Positions 7,421 through 12,721 of a stretch of DNA of 12,721 nucleotides are shown here, piece by piece. Position 1 is the stretch's first letter; the number at the start of each line of letters is the position of its first letter. Position numbers and translations under genes: made by a program. This DNA comes from JAWVZH01 sp033722295 (GTDB taxonomy: Bacteria; Bacteroidota; Bacteroidia; Chitinophagales; Saprospiraceae). The notes below the pieces were generated by a model, which did no database searches, had not been told where the DNA came from, and saw nothing but the letters and a program-made list of their open reading frames with translations. The DNA is taken from assembly GCA_033722295.1 (NCBI GenBank), contig JAWVZH010000093.1:1-12721 (forward strand). The letters are read 5' to 3'.

Positions 7421-8221
7421 TTATTCTAATATATCGGGATTCATTCCCATAGTTGAAAATCCGCCATCGTGATACAGGTTTTGCATAGTAACCATCCTGG
7501 TGTAGTCGGAGAACATCATGACGCAGTATTCTGCGCAGGAGTCGGCGGATGCATTACCAAGCGGCGACATTTTATCTGCATAATTGAAGAATTCATCAAA
7601 ACCCTTTACACCACTTCCCGCTGTCGTCATGGTCGGTGACTGGGAGATCGTGTTAACGCGTACCTTTTTGGACTTTGCGAAATGATACCCAAAGCTTCTT
7701 GCAAAAGATTCCAGCAGTGCCTTGCTCTCCGCCATCTCCGAGTAATCGGGAAATGTCCGTTGTGCAGCGATATAAGTCAGAGCAAGGATAGAGCCATATT
7801 CGTTCATCGCCTCTTTTTGATACGCCACTTGCATTAGTTTATGGAATGAAATGGCGGAAATATCAAAAGTCTTCTGCATCCAGTCATATTTCAGATCCGT
7901 ATAGTCACGCTTCTTCCGGACATTGAGGGACATACCAATAGAATGAAGGATAAAATCAATAGGCCCTCCCAAATTATCAACCGATTTATCTATGAGGTTT
8001 TCAAGATCTTCCAGGGAAGTAGCATCAGCGGGTATCACTTCTGCATTTAGTTTTTCACCGAGCTTCTGAATCTTGCCAAAACGCATGGCAACGGGTGCAT
8101 TGGTAAGAACGATAGTAGCACCTTCTTCTACACATTGTTCTGCTACTTTCCAGGCGATGGATTGTTCATCCAGAGCGCCGAAAACAATACCTCTTTTACC
8201 TTTCAGGATTCCTTTTGACAT
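7421..8221 (-). CDS. fabI: Enoyl-[acyl-carrier-protein] reductase FabI (NADH type)
   Basis: FabI carries out the last reduction of each fatty-acid elongation cycle, turning trans-2-enoyl-ACP into acyl-ACP in the cytoplasm. The 266 residues give a complete short-chain-dehydrogenase fold of normal length. Visible features are the FabI-style nucleotide loop GIVFGALDEQSIAWKVAE at 11-28, ADAT near 65-68, HSIGMS at 93-98 and the active-site set Tyr150, Tyr160 and Lys167 (Tyr-x6-Lys, in DYSEMAESK). The C-terminal half has NTISQSPTMTTAGSGVKG at 190-207 and HDGGFSTMGM at 251-260. The wording (QSPTMTTAGSGVKG, SPLGNASAD) is typical of the Bacteroidota branch rather than the enterobacterial enzyme. The ATG at 8221 is preceded by A/T-rich sequence without a Shine-Dalgarno. 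It is the first gene of a three-gene minus-strand cluster, with its promoter presumably in the 8222-8418 gap. Confidence 0.96.
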   Translation of the reverse strand: MSKGILKGKRGIVFGALDEQSIAWKVAEQCVEEGATIVLTNAPVAMRFGKIQKLGEKLNAEVIPADATSLEDLENLIDKSVDNLGGPIDFILHSIGMSLNVRKKRDYTDLKYDWMQKTFDISAISFHKLMQVAYQKEAMNEYGSILALTYIAAQRTFPDYSEMAESKALLESFARSFGYHFAKSKKVRVNTISQSPTMTTAGSGVKGFDEFFNYADKMSPLGNASADSCAEYCVMMFSDYTRMVTMQNLYHDGGFSTMGMNPDILE

Positions 8222-8418
8222 TTTTAAAATTTTTACTTGGGTCTAAAATACGGGACATGGTCTTTTTTATCTAATTCTTGTTCGGCCAACTTATCTCAAT
8301 TATGCTTTATGATCTGGAGTGGATGATACTTCAAGAACTCACCTCTACCTGCAACCTTCATGTAATACTGACTTTTCTTCCTATTTTAGGATCATTATTA
8401 ATCTAAAAACATTTAATC
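8222..8418. promoter_or_regulatory. Divergent intergenic region between fabI and the small outer-membrane protein gene
   Basis: This 197-base AT-rich gap must hold promoters for both the fabI cluster (minus) and the barrel gene (plus). For the plus strand, TTG at 8278-8280 is followed after 20 bases by TATGCTTTA at 8301-8309, which is one base off the Bacteroidota TAnnTTTG box. No clear minus-strand promoter was found. Immediately before the plus-strand ATG is AT-rich sequence (AAAAACATTTAATC) with no Shine-Dalgarno, a common Bacteroidota leader. A 34-codon open frame at 8302-8406 also lies here, but it has no supporting signal. I see no riboswitch or hairpin of note. Confidence 0.4.
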
Positions 8419-9048
8419 ATGAGAACATTATTGTTTCTAGCCTTTTCGTTATTAACCCTCACATTGAGTGCTCAGGAGAACGCGAATTCCACTGAAAATG
8501 CAGAGAAAAATTGGCTTTTCACCACTGCAACTCCTTTGGCCAGTAGTGCTGGTAGTGGTCAGGGAACGCTACCCTTTGGTACGGGCTTCACTCAAATTAC
8601 GGATGAAGAGGATGTCAAGCAGAATATTCTGGGTCTCAACATTGGTATAGCGTATCGCCTTATCGATAACTTGTATGCCGGTTTAAACCTCGGAATTGGT
8701 CGGGAATGGGCAGATCACGAAGAATTCGAATACAGCTCAACCACCCTTCTGGTGGGACCGAGGGTGCGTTACTACGTGCCTTACGAAAAGGTATTGTTTT
8801 TTGGTGAGGCGAATGCGTCGTTTGGTAAAATCACCGTTGAGTTTGAGGATGATATTTTTGGAGATGAGGACAGCGATTCCACATTGTCAAATTTTGGTGC
8901 GGCGCTGGGTGTCGCGTTGCCCCTAAGCCCATCCGTTAACATTGAAGGTTTAATCAGTTACGATGCGGCCAAAGCGAAAGGTGAAGAAGATGATGATAGC
9001 AGCATTAATATTTTATCCTTTCGAATTGGATTTGCACTGAGGCTCTGA
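8419..9048 (+). CDS. Small outer-membrane beta-barrel protein with acidic loops (OMP_b-brl / porin family)
   Basis: The 209-residue protein starts with a signal peptide (MRTLLFLAFSLLTLTLSAQ, cleavage near residue 18). The mature part has alternating amphipathic strands such as LGLNIGIAYRLIDNLYAGLNLGIG at 71-94, TTLLVGPRVRYYVPY at 108-122, LFFGEANASFGKI at 126-138, NFGAALGVALPLSPSVNIEGLISYD at 158-182 and the final INILSFRIGFALRL. About eight strands, the paired strand-turn pattern and the end strand fit an OmpA/OmpX-like eight-strand barrel. Two acidic stretches sit where loops are expected: residues 141-154 (EFEDDIFGDEDSDS) and 189-193 (EEDDD), giving a negatively charged surface that could bind cations (inference). 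It has no OmpA peptidoglycan-binding domain. The gene stands alone, divergent from fabI and convergent with recN. No more exact function can be given. Confidence 0.78.
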   Translation: MRTLLFLAFSLLTLTLSAQENANSTENAEKNWLFTTATPLASSAGSGQGTLPFGTGFTQITDEEDVKQNILGLNIGIAYRLIDNLYAGLNLGIGREWADHEEFEYSSTTLLVGPRVRYYVPYEKVLFFGEANASFGKITVEFEDDIFGDEDSDSTLSNFGAALGVALPLSPSVNIEGLISYDAAKAKGEEDDDSSINILSFRIGFALRL

Positions 9049-9053
9049 TAAAA

Positions 9054-9100
9054 TATGGATCTTGAAGGAGGCCTTCATAGGAAATTCTTCAAGGTCCATA
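9054..9100. terminator. Long hairpin between convergent omp and recN genes, likely terminator
   Basis: The left arm 9054-9067 (TATGGATCTTGAAG) pairs with the right arm 9087-9100 (CTTCAAGGTCCATA) over 14 positions with one T/G position, which becomes a U-G wobble in plus-strand RNA. The loop is 19 bases. On the minus strand, which serves recN, the stem is followed by ATTTTATC, a modest U-run. On the plus strand AAATCTTT follows. The element fills almost all of the 57-base gap between the two stops, so a bidirectional terminator serving recN best is the natural reading. Confidence 0.65.
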
Positions 9101-9105
9101 AATCT

Positions 9106-10755
9106 TTAGTCCGCTAAAAGAGCTCTGGCGGCATCAATGGCGGCCCCGGATGGAGGATCCCCTCCCAGCATTTGTCCGATCTCCTCGATCCTTTGTTCCT
9201 CATTTAGCACGGTAACCGTTGTCCTGGTCCGTTGCCCTGTGCTGTCTTTTCTGACATGGAGATGATGATCACCGAGACTTGCAATTTGTGGTGTATGGGT
9301 TATACACACGATCTGATGTTGTTGACCGAGTTTCTGAAGCAACCTGCCTATGCGCCTCGCGATCTCTCCTGAGACTCCGCTATCGATCTCGTCGAATATC
9401 ATGGTTGGAAGGGCGAGTTCGCCCGCGATCAGGCTCTTGATGGCAAGATTCAGCCGGGAAATTTCGCCACCGCTCGCTGTGAGCTTTATAGGTGTTGGTG
9501 TCATGCCTTTGTTACTGGAAAACCTGTATTCAATATCATCCTGGCCGTTTGAGTCCGTTTGTCGCTTTTCCAGATGTACCTTGAAACTGGCGTCTGGCAT
9601 GCCCAGGTTTCTTAATATGTCAACCACTTTCTTCTCAAATGCCGGGATCACCGAGAGTCGTTTTTCCGTAAGCTCATTTGCCAGATGTTGCAATTGATCT
9701 CGTTCTTCTTCTACATGCTTTTCAAGCTCTTTGATCGATCTTTGATCCGTGATAATAGAGTCCAGACGTTCCTGAAGTTCTTCTTGTGTTGTTATCAGTT
9801 CATCTGCACTTGACACCTGATGTTTTTTCTTGAGTTGAAATAGAGCGGCCAGTCTTTCGTCCATTTCCTCCAGTTGCTTTGGATCCGCTTCTATTGAGTC
9901 ATTGATATTGTCGATCTCTCTTGCGAGATCCTCGACTTCCGCTTGAACACTATTCAGTCTTTCGAGGAGCTCTCCGATGGCCTGATGATCAGAATATTTT
10001 CCCAATTCCTGTATTAATGTCATGATATGGTCTGAGACGGCCTGCTCTCCTTCAGACAGGATAATTTGCCCCTGGTATAACTTCTTACTGATGTCTTCTG
10101 CCTGAGAAAGCAGTTTTATGTTTTGTGTCAACTCATCTTCCTCTCCAGGTTGCACGTTCATTCTCTCCAGTTCATCGAGTTGAAATTCCAGAAAGTCCTG
10201 CTCTTTTAAATTCTCGGCTTCCCTGTTCTTGAGCGATTCGAGTCTTTTTAGATCCGCGTGCCACTTCAGGAATCTTGAAGAATAGGCGGTTACTCCAGGC
10301 AGATTTTTGGAAAGTACATCCAGTACGGCCCTCTGAAAGTATTCTTCACGGATAGAGAGTTGATCAAATTGCTGATGAACCTCTACAAGGCTGTCAGCCA
10401 GGGTCTCCATTTGGGCGAGTCTACATGGCGTATCATTGATAAAGGCCCTGGACCGACCGCCAGGAGCCAATTCTCGACGAAGTATGGTGTGATCGTCATA
10501 ATCTATATCGTTATCCTCGAAAAAATGCTTGAGTGGCAGACTGGAAATGTCGAAGTTCGCCTCGACAATGCATTTTTCATCAGGATCCGTCATAACACTA
10601 CTGTCCGCCCGCTGACCCAGGGCCAGACCCAGGGCATCCAGCATTATGGATTTTCCAGCACCGGTCTCTCCGGTAATGATGTTCAATCCAGTATTAAAGC
10701 TGACGGTCAACTCGGAGATAATGGCAAAGTTCTTTATATACAGTCTTTGGAGCAT
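9106..10755 (-). CDS. recN: DNA repair ATPase RecN
   Basis: RecN is an SMC-like ATPase that acts early in double-strand-break repair, bringing broken ends together for RecA-dependent recombination. The 549-residue length is normal. The N-terminal head starts LYIKNFAIISELTVSF and has Walker A GETGAGKS at 29-36. Residues about 150-370 are charged, heptad-like and contain few prolines, consistent with the short antiparallel coiled coil of RecN. The C-terminal head has the ABC signature LTASGGE near 425-431, Walker B MIFDEIDSGVSG at 452-463 and CITHTPQIA near 484-492. All ATPase motifs are intact. The start is ATG 10755, which directly abuts the TGA of the upstream TPR gene (TACTGAATG), so translation is probably coupled and regulation shared. 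No LexA-type box was recognised, and none could sit directly before recN because its leader is coding sequence. Confidence 0.97.
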   Translation of the reverse strand: MLQRLYIKNFAIISELTVSFNTGLNIITGETGAGKSIMLDALGLALGQRADSSVMTDPDEKCIVEANFDISSLPLKHFFEDNDIDYDDHTILRRELAPGGRSRAFINDTPCRLAQMETLADSLVEVHQQFDQLSIREEYFQRAVLDVLSKNLPGVTAYSSRFLKWHADLKRLESLKNREAENLKEQDFLEFQLDELERMNVQPGEEDELTQNIKLLSQAEDISKKLYQGQIILSEGEQAVSDHIMTLIQELGKYSDHQAIGELLERLNSVQAEVEDLAREIDNINDSIEADPKQLEEMDERLAALFQLKKKHQVSSADELITTQEELQERLDSIITDQRSIKELEKHVEEERDQLQHLANELTEKRLSVIPAFEKKVVDILRNLGMPDASFKVHLEKRQTDSNGQDDIEYRFSSNKGMTPTPIKLTASGGEISRLNLAIKSLIAGELALPTMIFDEIDSGVSGEIARRIGRLLQKLGQQHQIVCITHTPQIASLGDHHLHVRKDSTGQRTRTTVTVLNEEQRIEEIGQMLGGDPPSGAAIDAARALLAD

Positions 10756-12672
10756 TCAGTATTTGATCTGTTGAGCATTTAATGCAGCCTGATAGTTGTC
10801 ATCCGGTGTAACACCCAGACGTCTGGCTTGTTTCAGGTCCCTTTTACACATGTCGAATTTTCCCATCGCAAAATAAGACTTTGATCTCTCCAGGAAGTAT
10901 CGACCCTGCTGTTGGTTTATTTGAATAGCCCGGTTGAATGCCTGAAGGGCTGCCTCATTATTTCCAAGGATCTGATGAGTACGACCTTTTTCATGCCAGA
11001 TCCGGTCATCGAGAGGGTTTAAGCCAAGATAGGCATTAAGGTCCTTAAGAGCCAACTCGGGTCTACCATAATACTGATAGATAAGAGATCTGTTCAAATA
11101 GCCATTTTCATTTTCAGGATTGATCTCAAGCCCGCGATTAATATCTTCAAGTGCTTCGTTCCACTTACCCAGTTTTGCGTAGGCGGCCCCGCGATTTATG
11201 AGGTATTCCGGATTGTCGGGATCCAGTTCTATAGCCCTGATGTAATCCTGCAGGGCCTTCTCATCTTCATTCTTTGCGAAATACAGCTTGGCTCTGCTAT
11301 TATAGGGTTTGGGATTATTGGGTTTTAATCTGATACTCGAAGAATAATCTGCCAGCGCCTTATCAATTAGGCCCTCATCTCTATAGTAGTTGGCTCTATT
11401 TCCATAAGGCAGGGTGCTGTTATCATAGTATTTCAGGACATGTGTCCAAAGCGTACCGCTGTTCTTCCAGATCTTTGTTTGCTGAAAACTCATATAGGAA
11501 TAAATGCCTGCAATGATTATACATCCTGACAGGACCAGCCATCTATATCTCTTGAATGACATAGCCTTATCCAGGAGATGTCCGTAGATAAGAAACAATC
11601 CCAAATAGGCGACATAGGTAAATCGGTCAGCCAGGTATCCTTGTCCTGCCCCAAGTATTTGTAGCAACATTATGATATTGAAAAAGAAGAATGCTGTACC
11701 GAAAAAGATAACCTTCCTTTCCTTTAACCAAGCCCAGTACATCACTGCGATATAAAACAAAAAGGGTATTATGGATAGGTAGTGATATATTGAGAGTTGG
11801 ATCGGGTAGGGATATAGTGGTGATAGCCGATAGGGGACTATGGACTTGATGACATAAACACAAAAGCTGTAGCTGCCGATAAATATGCGCTGAAAAATTG
11901 GATAGGTCGTGTTTCCTTCTAGAGATCCTTGTGTTTGAAGGATCCAAATACCCAGTAGACCGAATGCCGCGGACATTACAAAAAATGGCCACTTTTTAAA
12001 TGCCGATCTGACAAGGTTGGCCGATGTTTTGTAGTGATCCAAAAGGACCAGACTCACCGGTAATATGACCATTTGGATCTTGGCAAAAAGGCCAATGAAA
12101 AAAAGAGTCAGGGATCCCCACCAGAACTTAACGCGTTCAGTTCTTTGGTATTTTAAGAACATCAGCATAGAAGCGAAATAAAAACTGCCATACAGCACAT
12201 CTTTGATCTCCGTGATCCAGGTGACAGATTCAACTCTCATGGGATGGATGGCAAACAAAGTCGCAGTTATTAGGGTTGCTCTGGTTGAAAACCCCATGCC
12301 TCTCACTAGCTGGAATACCAACCAGACACATAACATATGTAACAGGATATTCACAAGATGAAAGGCACTGTAGTAGTATGCAGTGTCCTTGAAAATATAG
12401 TGCTCGATGGCAAGAATTAGATTGGAAAGGGGGTTGTAATTGCCTATGACATCCGTCGTAAAGATCTCTACCACATTTTCCCAGGAGAGATTCAGGACTG
12501 CTTCATTTTGGAAGAGGTTTCTGTCATCATCCCAGTTGACGAATTCATTCTGGAGACTTGGATAGAATACAATGAAGGTGAAGATCAAAACAAGCCCGAT
12601 CCTCCACCAGTTAATTGAACCTCTGGATCTCTTCTTTTGACGTTTTCGGCCCTGTTTTCTTTTTCTTGACAT
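10756..12672 (-). CDS. TMTC-like polytopic membrane protein with GT-C-type region and C-terminal TPR repeats
   Basis: The 638-residue protein starts with a very basic tail (MSRKRKQGRKRQKKRSRG), then about ten membrane segments between residues 23 and 392. Between the first two lies a GT-C-like loop with acidic FVNWDDDRN at 44-52 and YNPLSNL at 79-85. HLVNILLH (105-112), HPMRVESVTWITEIKDVLYG (143-162) and ADRFTYVAYLGLF (348-360) recall bacterial relatives of the eukaryotic TMTC O-mannosyltransferases. Residues about 420-615 hold roughly six tetratricopeptide repeats (for example GYLNRSLIYQYYGRPELALKDL, AYAKLGKWNEALEDINRGLEINP). A lipid-linked-sugar-dependent glycosyltransferase whose TPRs recruit protein substrates is a reasonable inference; activity is not proven. 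The basic N-terminus suggests it lies in the cytoplasm. The ATG at 12672 has only a weak purine stretch before it. It is translated just upstream of recN with no spacer. Confidence 0.82.
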   Translation of the reverse strand: MSRKRKQGRKRQKKRSRGSINWWRIGLVLIFTFIVFYPSLQNEFVNWDDDRNLFQNEAVLNLSWENVVEIFTTDVIGNYNPLSNLILAIEHYIFKDTAYYYSAFHLVNILLHMLCVWLVFQLVRGMGFSTRATLITATLFAIHPMRVESVTWITEIKDVLYGSFYFASMLMFLKYQRTERVKFWWGSLTLFFIGLFAKIQMVILPVSLVLLDHYKTSANLVRSAFKKWPFFVMSAAFGLLGIWILQTQGSLEGNTTYPIFQRIFIGSYSFCVYVIKSIVPYRLSPLYPYPIQLSIYHYLSIIPFLFYIAVMYWAWLKERKVIFFGTAFFFFNIIMLLQILGAGQGYLADRFTYVAYLGLFLIYGHLLDKAMSFKRYRWLVLSGCIIIAGIYSYMSFQQTKIWKNSGTLWTHVLKYYDNSTLPYGNRANYYRDEGLIDKALADYSSSIRLKPNNPKPYNSRAKLYFAKNEDEKALQDYIRAIELDPDNPEYLINRGAAYAKLGKWNEALEDINRGLEINPENENGYLNRSLIYQYYGRPELALKDLNAYLGLNPLDDRIWHEKGRTHQILGNNEAALQAFNRAIQINQQQGRYFLERSKSYFAMGKFDMCKRDLKQARRLGVTPDDNYQAALNAQQIKY

Positions 12673-12721
12673 CCTGGCTTAAAATTACAAATCAATATTT
12701 TGGTGTGGTAGATAGAATAGA

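Noticed and set aside
8302..8406. A 34-codon open frame with a hydrophobic C-terminal half (VILTFLPILGSLLI), ending 12 bases before the small barrel gene.
   Set aside because: No ribosome-binding site, no recognisable family, and it lies in the AT-rich region where the barrel gene's promoter and leader are expected. A frame this short is likely by chance.
10360..10782. A 140-codon plus-strand open frame spanning the recN start and the TPR-recN junction.
   Set aside because: Antisense to intact recN; no motif or start signal supports it.
1..12721. Search for a defence system, mobile element, CRISPR array, phage genes, tRNA or attachment sites.
   Set aside because: All substantial frames are explained by housekeeping or envelope genes, there are no repeat arrays or transposase motifs, and the gaps are too short to hide a system.

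Overview
This window looks like chromosomal DNA from a member of the Bacteroidota, most likely a gliding or marine-type lineage such as Saprospiria or Cytophagia. That placement is an inference. It rests on a type IX secretion (T9SS) C-terminal sorting domain, a 'putative porin' of the Porin_10 type, the Bacteroidota form of FabI, a glycosyltransferase/degenerate sugar-transferase fusion, an NtrC-type regulator with a Bacteroidota-like linker, and near-absent Shine-Dalgarno sequences. Coding density is high and no intergenic gap exceeds about 200 bases. I see no tRNA, rRNA, CRISPR array, insertion sequence, phage gene or plasmid gene.

Layout. (1) Bases 1-4099, plus strand: the 3' part of a glycosyltransferase-like membrane protein cut by the window edge, an M20-family metallo-amidohydrolase 3 bases downstream, a sigma-54-type response regulator that appears to lack its C-terminal DNA-binding domain, and a LOG-family (TIGR00730) nucleotide phosphoribohydrolase-like protein. 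(2) Bases 4166-8221, minus strand: a tight cluster read fabI -> secreted choice-of-anchor-B/LVIVD protein with a T9SS tail -> outer-membrane porin, with gaps of 9 and 6 bases. (3) Bases 8419-9048, plus strand: a small outer-membrane beta-barrel protein with acidic loops, diverging from fabI across a 197-base gap. (4) Bases 9106-12672, minus strand: a TMTC-like membrane protein (GT-C-type membrane region plus TPR repeats), whose TGA stop is followed directly by the ATG of recN. A 14-bp hairpin lies between the convergent omp and recN genes.

How the parts relate. Most genes are housekeeping or cell-envelope genes: fatty-acid synthesis (FabI), outer-membrane proteins, surface export, envelope glycosylation candidates and DNA repair (RecN). 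I do not see a defence island or an evident new multi-gene system. The points most worth a second look are the regulator without a helix-turn-helix, the fabI-T9SS-porin cluster with a TTG-started porin, the zero-spacing TPR-recN junction, and the degenerate sugar-transferase module at the left edge.
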